Shown in pieces: positions 1 through 9,614 of a stretch of 64,000 nucleotides of DNA. Numbering within the stretch: the stretch's first letter is position 1; each line of letters begins with the position of its first letter. The notes below the pieces were generated by a model, which had not been told where the DNA came from, searched no databases, and was given only the letters and a program-made list of their open reading frames with translations. The DNA comes from Rhodocyclaceae bacterium (GTDB lineage: Bacteria; Pseudomonadota; Gammaproteobacteria; Burkholderiales; Rhodocyclaceae), in NCBI GenBank assembly GCA_028713915.1, contig JAQTNK010000001.1:124001-188000 (forward strand), read 5' to 3'. Position numbers and translations under genes: made by a program.

Positions 1-1437
1 GGCGTGCACGCCCTCGGCGAGGAACAGCCGGGCGTTGATCAGGTTGCCCTGGCACCAGCGGCGGTCGCGCGTCAGCTCGTCGATCAGGTTGGGCGGCATT
101 TCCTCGTAGCTGCCCGGCAGGTCGTAGGCGATCCACACGCCCCAGCCGGCGCGGCGCATCAGCGCCGCCTCGACGAAATCGTGCGAGAGGATTTCGACCG
201 GGCTGCGGCCGCGGCGCGGCAGGCGGCCGAGCGCGCAGTGGCGCATGAACGGCGCCACGCGGATGATGGCGTTGTGCCCCCAGTAGTGCGCTTCGCCGAG
301 CTGCCAGAAATGCAGGCCGGCGGTGAATAGCGGCCCATAGACGCGGTTGGCGAACTGCTGGATGCGCGCGTGCAGCGTCTCGCGCCCGGCGGCGCGCGGC
401 GCGGTCTGGATGATGCCGGCATCGGGATTGGCCTCCATCAGGCGCACCAGGGTGGCGAGGCAGGCGCCGCTCATGACGCTGTCGGCGTCGAGCACCACCA
501 TGTAGCGGTAGTTGGCGCCCCAGCGGCGGCAGAAGTCGGCGATGTTGCCGCTCTTGCGCTTGATGCGGTGGCGCCGCCAGCGGTAGAAGATGCGCCCGCA
601 GCCGTCGACCGCGCGGCACAGCTGCAGCCAGGCTTCGATCTCGGCGACGCGCGAATCGGCATCGACGCTGTCGCTGAGGACGAAGAAATCGAAGCCGTCG
701 AGCGCTCCGCTGCGGGCGAGCGATTCGTAGGTGGCGCGCAGGCCGGCGAAGACGCGCGCGACGTGCTCGTCGCGGATCGGCATGACGATGGCCGTGCGCG
801 CGTCCGCCGCGATCGCCGCGTCGGCGGCCGCGCTGGCGGTAATGGCATGGCGGTCGCCGCCCGACAGCAGCACCAGGAAGCCCATCATCGCCGTCCAGAA
901 GCCGGCCGACACCCAGAAGAAGAGGACGGCGAACAGGGCCAGGATGGCCATCTCCAACGGCTCGCGGCCGTGATAGGGAAGCACCGCCGTCATCGACCAG
1001 GTGGCCAGCGCGGTCTGCCCGAGCGTGAGGACGGCCAGCACCGCGCGGCGCCGCTTGCCGGGGCTGCGGCGGTGCGCCGGCGCGGCCGGCACCGGAGTCC
1101 GCGGCCACCAGCTGAGCCGCGGCGGCCACGGCCCGGGCGCCAGCGGGCGGCGCCGGATCGCCGGCACGATGGCGAGGCGCCGGCCGTCCGGCGCGATGGC
1201 CGGCGTCTTTTCGGCAACCGCGCTGCCGGGCGCCGCGGCCGGCGTGGCGCAGGCCAGCGCCAGGCGCGCGGCCAGCGAGGCGTCGGCCGGATTTTCCGCC
1301 GCCTCGGCGGCGCCGGCGAGCGCGCGGTGCACGGCGGCCATGGCCGCCTCGGGCTTGGCCGTGGCCGCGGCCTGCCGCAGTTCGACGCGGCGCGCGGCGG
1401 CGAGCGGCAAGCGCTCGACATAGGCGGCGCCGCGCAT
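1..1437 (-). CDS. opgH: Glucans biosynthesis glucosyltransferase H (5' part, runs off the window)
   Basis: This inner-membrane family 2 glycosyltransferase makes the beta-1,2-linked backbone of osmoregulated periplasmic glucans from UDP-glucose. The first 479 codons are visible, open to position 1. About 130 N-terminal residues come first, then two hydrophobic segments (one around WSMTAVLPY, one in the run [15 protein letters not shown]). The cytoplasmic catalytic domain follows, with the ordered acidic motifs [19 protein letters not shown] and [10 protein letters not shown], and the RxxRW-type motif RDRRWCQGN. The start chosen is the ATG at 1437, 20 bases after the opgG stop, as in the usual opgGH operon. 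The C-terminal membrane segments lie outside the window. Identity is secure from motif order and partner gene. Confidence 0.95.
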   Translation of the reverse strand, partial: MRGAAYVERLPLAAARRVELRQAAATAKPEAAMAAVHRALAGAAEAAENPADASLAARLALACATPAAAPGSAVAEKTPAIAPDGRRLAIVPAIRRRPLAPGPWPPRLSWWPRTPVPAAPAHRRSPGKRRRAVLAVLTLGQTALATWSMTAVLPYHGREPLEMAILALFAVLFFWVSAGFWTAMMGFLVLLSGGDRHAITASAAADAAIAADARTAIVMPIRDEHVARVFAGLRATYESLARSGALDGFDFFVLSDSVDADSRVAEIEAWLQLCRAVDGCGRIFYRWRRHRIKRKSGNIADFCRRWGANYRYMVVLDADSVMSGACLATLVRLMEANPDAGIIQTAPRAAGRETLHARIQQFANRVYGPLFTAGLHFWQLGEAHYWGHNAIIRVAPFMRHCALGRLPRRGRSPVEILSHDFVEAALMRRAGWGVWIAYDLPGSYEEMPPNLIDELTRDRRWCQGNLINARLFLAEGVHA

Positions 1438-1457
1438 TGCGGCGGCGGCGCTGCGCC

Positions 1458-2990
1458 TCAGTCCGGCGGAATGATGTAGCTCCATGTCTCGGAGATGGCC
1501 TGGTTGGCGCGGTGGAGATAGGCGCGCAGCTCCACCGGCTTGCTCGGCTCGACGCGATGCAGGCGCACGAACAGCCGCCAGCCGCCGGTGATCGCGTTGC
1601 GCTCGATGCGGCTTTGCAGGAGCTTGGCGTTGGGGTCGACGTAGAGGGCCGCATTGACGTCGGCGCTGTCGGGCGGGGGAGCGGCGCCGACGAAGTCGAC
1701 GAGCAGCGCGATGCTGTCGTCGGGCTTCGGCATGTAGCCGCGGCCGCGCCGCGTCTGCATGACCCACAGCAGCGGCGGGCGGCGTTCCGTGTCCTTCTGC
1801 CAGAGCACGCGATACGCGAACTCGTAGACTTGGCCCGGCGTGGGCGCCTGGTCGGGCACCCAGTAGGCGACGATGTTGTCGTTGGTCTCGTCGGGCGTCG
1901 GCAACTGCACCAGTTCGACGCGCCCCGCGCCCCACTGGCCGCGCGGTTCGATCCAGGCGCCGGGACGCAGGTCGTAGCGCGCCGACAGTTCCTCGTAGCT
2001 GCTGAACTGGCGGTCGCGCTGCTGCAGGCCGAAGCCGTGCGGATTGACGGTGGCGAACGACGTCACCAGCAGGCGCTTCGGATTCACCAGCGGGCGCCAG
2101 ATCCATTCGTCGTTGCCGCCGTGCAGCGACAGGCCGTCGGAGTCGTGGGTCTCGGGCCGATAGTCGTCGTGATCGGCGTGCTGGTTTTCGCCGAAGTAAT
2201 ACATGCTGCTGAGCGGCGCGAGGCCCAGCTTGTCGACGCTTGCGCGCAGATGAAGGCGGGCCCTGACCTCGACGCTGGTCTCCGGCCCGGGCCGCAGCAC
2301 GAAGCGGTAGGCGCCGGCCAGGCGCGGCGAATCGAGCAGCGCGTAGATCGTCAGCGCCTTGGCGTCCGGCGCCGGGCGCTCGATCCAGAACTCGACGAAG
2401 CGCGGGAACTCCTCGCCGGTGGCGAGGGCCGTGTCCACCGCCAGCCCGCGCGCCGACAAGCCATAGACCTGGCCGCGGCCGAGGGCGCGAAAATAGCTCG
2501 CGCCGAGAAACGCCAGCACCTCGTCCTTGTAGCCGGGCGCGTTGATCGGGTAGTGCACGCGAAAGCCGGCAAAACCCAACCCCTGCAATTTCGTCGCGTC
2601 GATCTTGTTGGCGCCGAAGTCGAAAGCGTCCGCGGCGTACTTGATCTCGCGGATGCCCTCGCCCGTCACCTCGTGGATCTTCACCGGCTGATCGAAAACC
2701 ATGCCCTCGTGGAAGAACGCCAGTTCGAACGGCAGGCCTTCGCCGCGCCAGTAGTTGCGCGCGGGCTTGTAGCGGATATCCTTGTACTGCTCGTAGGTGA
2801 GCTGCTGCAGCTCGTTGGGCAATTCGCCGGCCGGCTTGACGTAGGCGGCGGCCGCCAGCGCCCGGGCGCGCTGGTCGACCTCCGCCATGCCGAAGGCGAG
2901 GACCGCGCCCGGCACGAGACACAGCGCCGCCAGCCCGGCCAGCAGGCTTACGCGGCAACGACGGCAAAGCGGCGGCGCGGCGGGCGGCAT
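1458..2990 (-). CDS. opgG: Glucans biosynthesis protein G, periplasmic
   Basis: OpgG is a periplasmic protein needed to build the branched glucans whose backbone OpgH makes. The product is 510 aa, the usual family length. It starts with a positively charged stretch and a hydrophobic signal peptide ending near PGAVLAFG. The mature part shows family features such as [14 protein letters not shown], the FFHEG segment, [16 protein letters not shown] and [10 protein letters not shown]. The ATG at 2990 gives a normal signal peptide; upstream the frame enters the preceding gene. It lies 5 bases after the stop of the OB-fold lipoprotein gene and 20 bases before opgH, so the three are probably co-transcribed. 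Periplasmic glucans are typically made at low osmolarity; no regulatory site was recognised here. Confidence 0.95.
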   Translation of the reverse strand: MPPAAPPLCRRCRVSLLAGLAALCLVPGAVLAFGMAEVDQRARALAAAAYVKPAGELPNELQQLTYEQYKDIRYKPARNYWRGEGLPFELAFFHEGMVFDQPVKIHEVTGEGIREIKYAADAFDFGANKIDATKLQGLGFAGFRVHYPINAPGYKDEVLAFLGASYFRALGRGQVYGLSARGLAVDTALATGEEFPRFVEFWIERPAPDAKALTIYALLDSPRLAGAYRFVLRPGPETSVEVRARLHLRASVDKLGLAPLSSMYYFGENQHADHDDYRPETHDSDGLSLHGGNDEWIWRPLVNPKRLLVTSFATVNPHGFGLQQRDRQFSSYEELSARYDLRPGAWIEPRGQWGAGRVELVQLPTPDETNDNIVAYWVPDQAPTPGQVYEFAYRVLWQKDTERRPPLLWVMQTRRGRGYMPKPDDSIALLVDFVGAAPPPDSADVNAALYVDPNAKLLQSRIERNAITGGWRLFVRLHRVEPSKPVELRAYLHRANQAISETWSYIIPPD

Positions 2991-2995
2991 GAGCT

Positions 2996-3355
2996 TCAGA
3001 ACGCGGACTTCTCGATCTCGGTCAGCCTGAGGCCCAAGGCCTGGCCCTGGATGATGGCGGAAGTCTCGACCTTGGCCCGGACCACGGCGACGCTGTTCAG
3101 CGCCGGCAGCGAGTCGCCCGCGACCACCGTGATCTCGCCGGTGTCGTCGCGCAGCGTATAGAGCTTGAGATCGAGCAGGGGCAGCTTGTTCACGTCGACG
3201 ACCTTGCCCTTGACGCGGACTTCGCTGCCGTCGAAGCGGGACGGATTGGCGACGATGTCGCCGATGTGGGTAATGCCGATGCCGAGGACCGAACAGCCCA
3301 ACAGCACGGCGCACAGCGCACCTGCCCACCAGGTGCCAAGCGTCTTCGATTTCAT
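2996..3355 (-). CDS. Small OB-fold lipoprotein
   Basis: This 119-aa protein has a lipoprotein-type signal peptide (hydrophobic run with LLGC around residue 20), so it is probably anchored in the envelope. The mature part reads like an OB-fold, beta-rich domain: [28 protein letters not shown] and VVRAKVETS, resembling the nucleic-acid or ligand-binding OB proteins often exported in Proteobacteria. Function is unknown. It sits 74 bases after the rhomboid gene and 5 bases before opgG on the same strand, which suggests co-expression with glucan synthesis. The start ATG at 3355 is chosen because the signal peptide begins there with MKSKTLG. Fold assignment is inferred from pattern only. Confidence 0.75.
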   Translation of the reverse strand: MKSKTLGTWWAGALCAVLLGCSVLGIGITHIGDIVANPSRFDGSEVRVKGKVVDVNKLPLLDLKLYTLRDDTGEITVVAGDSLPALNSVAVVRAKVETSAIIQGQALGLRLTEIEKSAF

Positions 3356-3429
3356 GGTCGCCTCATTTCGCGAATCGATGTTCGATGGCGGCAACGGCGC
3401 GCGCGCCCTGCCTCTCGGACCGGCGGCCG

Positions 3430-4014
3430 TCATCGCCGCCGGCGCCGGATCATCAGCCAGGCGCCGAGCATGCCGCCCAGGTGGGCGAAATGCGCCACGC
3501 CTTCCTGCGTGCCGGTGACGCCGAGGACGAGCTCGAGGACGCCGTAGAGCGTGACGAAGAGCCAGGCCGGCATGGGAATCGGCGGGAACAGCAGCATCAC
3601 GGTGCGCTGCGGAAAATACATGCCGAAGGTCAGCAGCAGGCCGAAGATGCCGCCCGAGGCGCCGATCGTCGGATAGGGCCGCGACTGCGCCAGCGTCGAA
3701 AACGCCAGCTGCGTCAGCGCCGCCGCGATGACGCCGGCGACGTAGAGATTGACGTAGCGCCGGGCGCCGAACAGGCGCTCGAGTTCGCCGCCGAACATGA
3801 ACAGCGCGAACATGTTGAACAGCAGGTGCGTCCAGCTCGCATGCAGAAAACTGTAGGTGACGATCTGCCAGGGCTCGAAGGCCGGATAGCCGGCGCCGAG
3901 CGGCCACAGCGCGAAAGCCGCGATCAGGGCATTGCCGCTCGCCAGTTCGCCGAGAAAGATGACGACGTTGGCGGCGATCAGCAGCCGCGTCACGGGCGGG
4001 ATGCTGAAGAACAT
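3430..4014 (-). CDS. Rhomboid family intramembrane serine protease
   Basis: This 194-aa polytopic membrane protein has about six hydrophobic segments. Rhomboid hallmarks are clear: HLLFNMFALFMFG in the second membrane region (His/Asn of the oxyanion area), the catalytic serine in GASGGIFG, and the partner histidine in HFAHLGGMLG near the C-terminus. It should therefore be an active protease that cleaves transmembrane substrates, but the substrate cannot be told from sequence. The gene lies 1 base after the stop of the short upstream gene on the same strand and 74 bases before the OB-fold lipoprotein gene. The length is typical for minimal six-helix bacterial rhomboids. The start ATG at 4014 gives MFFSIPPVT directly before the first helix. 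Confidence 0.9.
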   Translation of the reverse strand: MFFSIPPVTRLLIAANVVIFLGELASGNALIAAFALWPLGAGYPAFEPWQIVTYSFLHASWTHLLFNMFALFMFGGELERLFGARRYVNLYVAGVIAAALTQLAFSTLAQSRPYPTIGASGGIFGLLLTFGMYFPQRTVMLLFPPIPMPAWLFVTLYGVLELVLGVTGTQEGVAHFAHLGGMLGAWLMIRRRRR

Positions 4015-4015
4015 G

Positions 4016-4213
4016 TCAATGGCCCGCCGTGCCGCTGCGGTCCGTGGCCCGGCGCTGGCTCGGGTAGAGCATGACGCGCGCCGCGACATGGAACGGCACG
4101 CCTTCCTTCTGCATCTCCTCGGCGCCGGCCAGCCAGCCCTTGGCTTCCGCCGTCGCCAGTGCTCTGATGACCGCAGCTTCGATAGCCGCGTTCGATCGGG
4201 CGTCGTATCCCAT
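4016..4213 (-). CDS. Short conserved-looking protein of unknown function (65 aa)
   Basis: This small ORF has a good ribosome binding site (GGAGG about 6 bases before the ATG at 4213) and ends 1 base before the rhomboid start, which argues that it is real and translated in the same operon. The product is soluble, has no signal or membrane segment, and contains an alanine-rich helical part (AAIEAAVIRALATAEAKGW). The segment GVPFHVAARVMLYPSQRRATD then has the look of a conserved core. I recall similar small proteins in betaproteobacterial genomes, but no function is established. Expression with the membrane protease is inferred from spacing alone. Confidence 0.65.
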   Translation of the reverse strand: MGYDARSNAAIEAAVIRALATAEAKGWLAGAEEMQKEGVPFHVAARVMLYPSQRRATDRSGTAGH

Positions 4214-4649
4214 GACGACCTCCGCTGATGATCCGCAAGCACGGCGTGCGGCCGGCGCGGCGCATCCACCGATCGTCGCCAGGGCCGGCCGCGCCGCACG
4301 AACATTCTTTTGTCATAACAACTGCCAAAATACATTCTGCGCGAGCTTGGCGGCCCGTTCCATGGTCCGACCGGCGCGTCAGGCGGCGCGTGCATGCCGG
4401 CGAATGCCGGCGTCCAATGGCCGGTGGCGCGCCGCGCCGGCCGCGGCGCGGCGCCGGCAGGGCCGCCGGCTACCGGTTTGCCGGTAGCCCGATTAGCGGC
4501 TCTCAAGTATTCAAGGGCCGCTGCCGCCTTCGTATCATGGCCCCCACAAAGCGTGGCGCATGTGCCGCCGATGCGCTTCACACCAGGGTCGGGCCCTGCG
4601 CCTGCGGCGCGCAGCGCGGTCGATCCACCACGACTGAGGAGAACACAAG
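4214..4649. other. Divergent intergenic region with REP-like palindromes
   Basis: This 436-base gap separates the minus-strand rhomboid unit from the plus-strand gene at 4650. An AT-richer patch around 4305-4340 may hold the minus-strand promoter. Two self-complementary elements are visible. At 4396-4411, two GCCGGC boxes flank GAAT, with context resembling the very common extragenic palindromes of environmental proteobacteria. At 4468-4489 there is a perfect 9-bp stem (GGCTACCGG, loop TTTG). No additional gene is supported here. Confidence 0.5.
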
Positions 4650-5015
4650 GTGAACGAAATCATCCACGTCGTCGATCCGGCGAACGCTTTCGATACGCTG
4701 CGGCGCGGCCTGGAAATCGCGCCCGTGAATGGCCAGCCGAATGACCAGCCGTTGGCCGCCGGCTATTACTTCGTGCTGTGGCCGACCGGCAGGAAGGCGG
4801 CGTCGCGCAAGCGCGGCAAGCGCTATTTCGGCCCGTTCCGCACGCACGCCGAGGCGCGCCTGCTGCGCACCAGCGCCCTGATCCTGGGCCTCGCCCAGGA
4901 GGAAGCGGCGGCGCCGGCGCTCGCCGCCTGCCGCTCGACCGTGCGCCACGCCCCGGCGGCGAACGACTGGACCATGCGCTGCACGCCGCCGCGGCGCGCC
5001 TGCGCCGTCGGCTGA
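4650..5015 (+). CDS. Small protein of unknown function (121 aa)
   Basis: The GTG start at 4650 is supported by GAGGAG eight bases upstream. The product is soluble and has no obvious membrane segment. The N-terminal half (MNEIIHVVDPANAFDTL, then LAAGYYFVLWPTG) looks like a compact beta/alpha domain. It is followed by a basic patch (RKAASRKRGKRYFGPF), a helix with THAEARLLRTSALILGLA, and a C-terminal tail with three cysteines. I do not recognise a family. The basic patch could contact nucleic acid, but this is speculation. It stands alone: 436 bases from the divergent unit and 117 bases before the solute-binding protein gene. Confidence 0.6.
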   Translation: MNEIIHVVDPANAFDTLRRGLEIAPVNGQPNDQPLAAGYYFVLWPTGRKAASRKRGKRYFGPFRTHAEARLLRTSALILGLAQEEAAAPALAACRSTVRHAPAANDWTMRCTPPRRACAVG

Positions 5016-5132
5016 GAAAGACGCACGGCGCCGCCCGCGCCGGCGCACCCAGAAGGCCAAGCGTAGTTTCGGCAAAATCGGGATAATCGGCGCTTCGCCG
5101 CTGGTCGGCCGTTTCCTGCCAGAAAGCACGCC

Positions 5133-5942
5133 TTGCGCATTCGACTCGTCTTCGGCATGGCCTTGGCATTCTGCGCCGCTGCCGCCGCGCAGGCGCAGGC
5201 GCCGCAGGCCGACCGCCTGGAGCGCGTGCTGGCGGCCAGGACGCTGCGCGTGTGCATCTGGCCCGATTACTACGGCATCACCTACCGCGACCCGCGGACG
5301 CAGCGGCTGTCGGGCATCGACATCGACCTCGCCGGCGAGCTGGCCAAGGACCTCGGCGGCGACGTGGCGGTGCGCTTCGTCGATAGTTCCTTCGCCACGC
5401 TGATCGACGATGTCGACGGCGACCGCTGCGACGTCGCCATGTTCGCCATCGGCATCACCGCCGCCCGCGCCGAGAAGCTGCGCTTCACGCAGCCCTACCT
5501 GGCGAGCGACATCTACGCCGTCACCACCAAGGCCAACCGCCGCATCAGGACGTGGGCCGACATCGACCAGCCCGGCGTCGTCGTGGCAGTGGCCAAGGGC
5601 ACTTATCACGAACCGGTGATGCGCAAGAAGCTCAGGCACGCCACGCTGGTGGCGCTCGACACGCCGTTCGCGCGCGAGCGCGAAGTCGAGTCCGGCCGCG
5701 CCGACGTCTTCATGACCGATTATCCCTACAGCCAGCGCATGCTGCAGAACGCCGACTGGGCGCGGCTGGTGGCGCCGCCCGCGCCCTACCACCTGACCTC
5801 CTACGCCTACGCCGTGAAGCCCGGCGACGAGCGCTGGTACGCGCGCGTCGAGGGCTTCGTCGCCGCCATCAAGCGCGACGGCCGCCTGCGCGCCGCCGCC
5901 AAACGCCACCGGCTCGACCCGATCGCGATTTTCGGCAGATGA
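5133..5942 (+). CDS. Periplasmic amino-acid-type solute-binding protein (family 3) acting next to a sensor kinase
   Basis: This 269-aa protein has a signal peptide (FGMALAFCAAAAAQAQA) and the two-lobed fold typical of family 3 binding proteins: LRVCIWPDYYGITYRD, LSGIDIDLAGELAKDLG, RCDVAMFAIGITAARAEKLRFTQPYLAS and GRADVFMTDYPYSQRM. It should bind a small polar solute in the periplasm. No permease or ATPase gene is nearby. Its stop overlaps the start of a membrane histidine kinase (ATGA), so it probably serves as the ligand-binding partner of that kinase rather than in uptake. A TTG at 5133 is taken as start; the in-frame ATG at 5157 is also possible and would leave a shorter signal peptide. 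Confidence 0.85.
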   Translation: MRIRLVFGMALAFCAAAAAQAQAPQADRLERVLAARTLRVCIWPDYYGITYRDPRTQRLSGIDIDLAGELAKDLGGDVAVRFVDSSFATLIDDVDGDRCDVAMFAIGITAARAEKLRFTQPYLASDIYAVTTKANRRIRTWADIDQPGVVVAVAKGTYHEPVMRKKLRHATLVALDTPFAREREVESGRADVFMTDYPYSQRMLQNADWARLVAPPAPYHLTSYAYAVKPGDERWYARVEGFVAAIKRDGRLRAAAKRHRLDPIAIFGR

Positions 5943-8788
5943 AGCCGGGCGCCGTCGTCGCGATCATTCGCCGCCTCGGCGTGAACTTCGGCTTCCTCGT
6001 GTTCATGCTGGTGTTCGTCGCCGGCATCGGCGCCAGCACCGGCTACACCGTCTATCGCCTGCGCGCCGAGGCGATCGCCACGCACGCCGAGATCGCCGCC
6101 ATGCATGCGCGCGCCGTCGAGGATTACCTGACGCAGAGCTTCAACATCGTCAACCAGACGCTCGCCAACGTCGGCTATGCCGGCGACGACGCTCCGGCCA
6201 GGATGCAGATCGGTCGCCGTTTCGAAGCGGCGCTGCTGACTTCGCCCGCGCTGCGCTCGGTCTCCCTGCTCGATGCCGGCAACCGCATCGTCGCCAGCTC
6301 CAATCCGGGCAATCTCGGCATCGTCGTCGACGACCGCGACTACCTGCCGCCGCACGCGGACAACAGCGAATTCGCGCGCATCGGGCGGCCGTGGTCGGGA
6401 CGCGACTTCGGCGACGGCAGCCCGCCCGGCGCCAACCCGCCGGCCGCCGCGAGGGAGCTCGGCTTCATTCCCGTGCTGCGCAGCATCCATGTCGGCGCGC
6501 GCACGTTCACGCTGGCCGCCGCCGTCAATCCGGACTATTTCATCAACTACTACGGCAGCCGGCTGCGGCCGGCGGAAGGCTTCGTCGAGGTGCTCCGCTA
6601 CGACGGCGCCAACCTGCTGTCGACCGACGAACGCTACGCCGACGACATCCGCCACAAGGCGTTCTTCGGCCGCCTGGCGGAAGTCGATTTCGGCAGCTTC
6701 GAAGAAACCCTGCGCGACGGCACGCCCGTGATCACGGCGTTTCGCGCCTCGCGCCTGTTCCCGCTGGTGGTGCTGACGCACATCCGGCGCAGCCACGCGC
6801 TGGGCGCATGGGCCGGCGAGAGCCGGCGCCTGCTGCTGACCGCGCTGCCGGCCTTGCTCGCCGTCGTCGTCCTGACCACGCTGCTCTACGTGCACTTGCG
6901 GCGCATCGAGGAGCAGCAGGCCGAAGCGCGCCAGCGCGACCGCGATCGCCTTGCCGCCACGGTGTTCCAGACGGTGGCCGGCGGCGTCATGGTGGCCGAT
7001 GCGGACCATCGCATCATCGCCGTCAATCCCGCCTTCACCGCCATCACCGGCTATGCCGAGGAAGAAGTGATCGGCCGCAAGTGGCAGGTGCTGGCCGCCG
7101 AGCGCGAGCCGGCGGCGTTCTTCGCCGCGCTGGCCGCGACCCTGGCCGCCAGCGGCGGCTGGCATGGCGAAATCTGGCACCGCCACAAGAACGGCGTGCG
7201 TTATGTCGCCTGGCAGTCCATCAACCAGGTGCGCAACGAGGAGGGCAAGCTCACCTATCTCGTCGCCGCATTCTCGGACATCACCGACCGCAAGCAGGCC
7301 GAAGAGGCGCAGCTGCGCGCCGTCATCGAGGCGTCTCCGGAAGCGGTGCTGCTGGTTAACGGCGAGGGCCGCATCGCCTTCGCCAACCGCGTCGCCGAGC
7401 GGCTTTTCGGCTACACCCTGGCCGAGGCGACCGGCCTCGACGTCGGCAACCTGGTGCCGCTGCCGCAGCGCACCCGGCATGCGCAATTCGTGCGCGAATT
7501 CAACCGGCACCCGCATTCGCGGCCGATGGCCAGCGGCATGCAGCTCATGGCCCTGCGCCGGGACGGCGCCGAATTCCCCGCCGAGATCAGCCTGAGCCCA
7601 ATGAAAATGGGCGATCGCTTCGTCGTCATCGCCGCCATCAGCGACGTCAGCCAGCGCCTGCGCGACGAGCAGGCGCTGCGCGCCAGCGAGGAGCGCTGGA
7701 AATTCGCCCTCGAAGGCGCTGGCGAAGGCGTCTGGGACTGGAACATCGCCAGCGCCGCAACCTCGTTCTCGAAACGCATCCTGGATTTCTGGGGCTGCGC
7801 CGAAAGCGAAGTCGCCGGCCGCCTCGAGGAATGGACGACGCGCATCCATGCCGACGATCTGGCGTTCGTCATGGCGGAACTGCAAAGCTGCCTGGACGGC
7901 AAGCGCGAGGCGTACGCCGTCGAGCATCGCGCGCGCTGCAAGGACGGGCGCTGGCACTGGGCGCTGGTGCGCGGCATGGTGGTCAGCCGCGACGGCGAAG
8001 GCAAGCCGCTGCGCATGATCGGCACCTATGCCGACGTCACCGGGCGCAAGACGGTGGAACACGAGCTGATGGCGGCGAAGGAAGCCGCCGAGGCGCTGCT
8101 CCAGCGCGCCGGCATGGCCGAGCGCCACATCGTCGACATCAGCGAGCGGACGCAGGAGCGCATCGGCCAGGAACTGCACGACGACCTCGGCCAGCACCTC
8201 ACCGGCGCCGCCTTCCTGTCGGAAATCCTGTTCCGCAAGCTCGACGCCGTCGAGCGCGACGAGAAGGAGGATGCGGCCAACATCACGCGCCTGATCAATG
8301 CCGCCGTCGCCAAGACGCGGACGCTGGCGCAGGGCCTGTACCCGGTCGCGCTGAAGGAAGCCGGCCTGCAGTCCATGCTCGAGCAGCTGGCGCGCAACGT
8401 CGAGACGATGTATGAAATCGAGTGCGAAGTGCGGGCCGCCGCCGCTTTCGCCATCGCCGACCCGGGCATCGCCATCAATTTGTTCCGCATGACCCAGGAA
8501 GCGATCAGCAACGCCATCCGCCACGGCAAGGCGACGAAGATCAGCGTCAGCCTGTTGCGCACGACTGGCGCGACGGTGCTCGAAATCGCCGACAACGGCT
8601 GCGGACTGGGGCAGGCCGCCAGCCAGCCGGATCAAGGCGGGCTCGGCATGCACACGATGCGCTACCGCGCCGCGCTGATCGGTGCGACGCTGGAGATCGC
8701 GGCCGGCGCGGACGGCGGCGCCCGGGTTGTTATAGCATTGCCGCCAGCCGAGGAAACCGATGCCGATGCACTACAGCGAGCGACATAA
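5939..8788 (+). CDS. Membrane PAS sensor histidine kinase of the NarX/HisKA_3 type
   Basis: This 949-aa kinase has a transmembrane helix near residues 14-38, a periplasmic region of about 260 residues that looks like a Cache/PDC sensor (including FTLAAAVNPDYFINYYGS), and a second helix near 298-320. Three PAS domains follow, near 336-455, 459-575 and 581-705. The dimerisation/phosphorylation helix carries ERIGQELHDDLGQHLTG with the predicted phospho-histidine at residue 747, and the HATPase domain has SNAIRHGKA and DNGCGLG. HisKA_3 kinases normally pair with LuxR-type regulators, and such a gene overlaps the 3' end. The start ATG overlaps the stop of the solute-binding protein gene, so the three form one signalling operon. 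Confidence 0.92.
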   Translation: MKPGAVVAIIRRLGVNFGFLVFMLVFVAGIGASTGYTVYRLRAEAIATHAEIAAMHARAVEDYLTQSFNIVNQTLANVGYAGDDAPARMQIGRRFEAALLTSPALRSVSLLDAGNRIVASSNPGNLGIVVDDRDYLPPHADNSEFARIGRPWSGRDFGDGSPPGANPPAAARELGFIPVLRSIHVGARTFTLAAAVNPDYFINYYGSRLRPAEGFVEVLRYDGANLLSTDERYADDIRHKAFFGRLAEVDFGSFEETLRDGTPVITAFRASRLFPLVVLTHIRRSHALGAWAGESRRLLLTALPALLAVVVLTTLLYVHLRRIEEQQAEARQRDRDRLAATVFQTVAGGVMVADADHRIIAVNPAFTAITGYAEEEVIGRKWQVLAAEREPAAFFAALAATLAASGGWHGEIWHRHKNGVRYVAWQSINQVRNEEGKLTYLVAAFSDITDRKQAEEAQLRAVIEASPEAVLLVNGEGRIAFANRVAERLFGYTLAEATGLDVGNLVPLPQRTRHAQFVREFNRHPHSRPMASGMQLMALRRDGAEFPAEISLSPMKMGDRFVVIAAISDVSQRLRDEQALRASEERWKFALEGAGEGVWDWNIASAATSFSKRILDFWGCAESEVAGRLEEWTTRIHADDLAFVMAELQSCLDGKREAYAVEHRARCKDGRWHWALVRGMVVSRDGEGKPLRMIGTYADVTGRKTVEHELMAAKEAAEALLQRAGMAERHIVDISERTQERIGQELHDDLGQHLTGAAFLSEILFRKLDAVERDEKEDAANITRLINAAVAKTRTLAQGLYPVALKEAGLQSMLEQLARNVETMYEIECEVRAAAAFAIADPGIAINLFRMTQEAISNAIRHGKATKISVSLLRTTGATVLEIADNGCGLGQAASQPDQGGLGMHTMRYRAALIGATLEIAAGADGGARVVIALPPAEETDADALQRAT

Positions 8789-9443
8789 AGCCAAGATTCT
8801 CGTCGTCGACGACCACCCGATCGTCAGACAGGGCATCTCCCAACTGATCGACCGGGAGCCCGATCTGCACGCCTGCTGCGAAGCCAGCAACGCCGAGGAA
8901 GCCTTGAGCGCATGCCAGTCCTGCCGGCCCGACCTGGCCATCGTCGATCTCTCGCTCACCGGCGTTTCCGGGCTCGAACTGGTCAAGCAGTTGCGCAGCC
9001 GCTTCCCCGCCCTGGCCATCCTCGTCATGTCCATGCACGACGAAACCATCTACGCCGAGCGCTGCCTGCGCGCCGGCGCCAACGGCTACCTGATGAAGCA
9101 GGAGGCGACGACGACGGTGCTGTCGGCCATCCGCGCCGCGCTCAAGGGCGAGTTCCACCTCAGCGAGCGGATGCGCACGCTGCTGCTGCAGCAGCGCATC
9201 ACCGGCCTGGCGTCGGAGTCGCCGATCGCCGGGCTCACGGCGACCGAATTCGAGGTCTTCAACCAGATCGGCAAGGGCCTCGGCATTGCCGAGATCGCAA
9301 AGCAGCTCAACCGCAGCGCCAGCACCATCGAGACGCATCGCGCCAACATCAAGCGCAAGCTCGGCATCGCCGCCAACGCCGAGCTGGTGCTCTACGCCTA
9401 CAATCGGCTCAACGAGGCGAGTCCCGGCACGCCCGGCGGCTAG
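8760..9443 (+). CDS. NarL/FixJ-family response regulator
   Basis: This 227-aa regulator has an N-terminal receiver domain with the acidic pair D17-D18, phospho-acceptor D63 (LAIVDLSLTG) and the conserved lysine in YLMKQEA. The C-terminal LuxR-type helix-turn-helix is around residues 160-215 (GLTATEFEVFNQIGKGLGIAEIAKQL and SASTIETHRANIKRKLGI). It is the evident partner of the kinase, whose last 29 bases its gene overlaps. A second in-frame ATG at 8766 could also be used. It is expected to bind DNA as a dimer once phosphorylated; its targets are not visible. An adjacent candidate is the diguanylate cyclase gene starting at 9615, but this is inference from position only. Confidence 0.93.
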   Translation: MPMHYSERHKAKILVVDDHPIVRQGISQLIDREPDLHACCEASNAEEALSACQSCRPDLAIVDLSLTGVSGLELVKQLRSRFPALAILVMSMHDETIYAERCLRAGANGYLMKQEATTTVLSAIRAALKGEFHLSERMRTLLLQQRITGLASESPIAGLTATEFEVFNQIGKGLGIAEIAKQLNRSASTIETHRANIKRKLGIAANAELVLYAYNRLNEASPGTPGG

Positions 9444-9614
9444 CGGCGGGCCGACGCCCCACCCGCGGTGCCGCCGGCCCGGCGATGGCGGCGCGGCGCC
9501 GGCGCGGCTAGCCGCCGGACATAAATTCCGTGCCGTTCCTCGCTGCCGCGGCCTATACTGCAGTTAGTACTTTCGTATGCAAACGACGAAATTGCAAACA
9601 ACATCGGCCGCCCC

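Noticed and set aside
1437-3161. A plus-strand open frame opposite opgG
   Set aside because: No domain, and opgG on the minus strand has full length and a signal peptide.
5807-8653. A 948-codon open frame opposite the PAS histidine kinase gene
   Set aside because: Its translation is Ala/Arg/Gly/His-rich without domains, while the plus strand encodes an unmistakable kinase. Long antisense frames are expected at 70 % G+C with third-position G/C.
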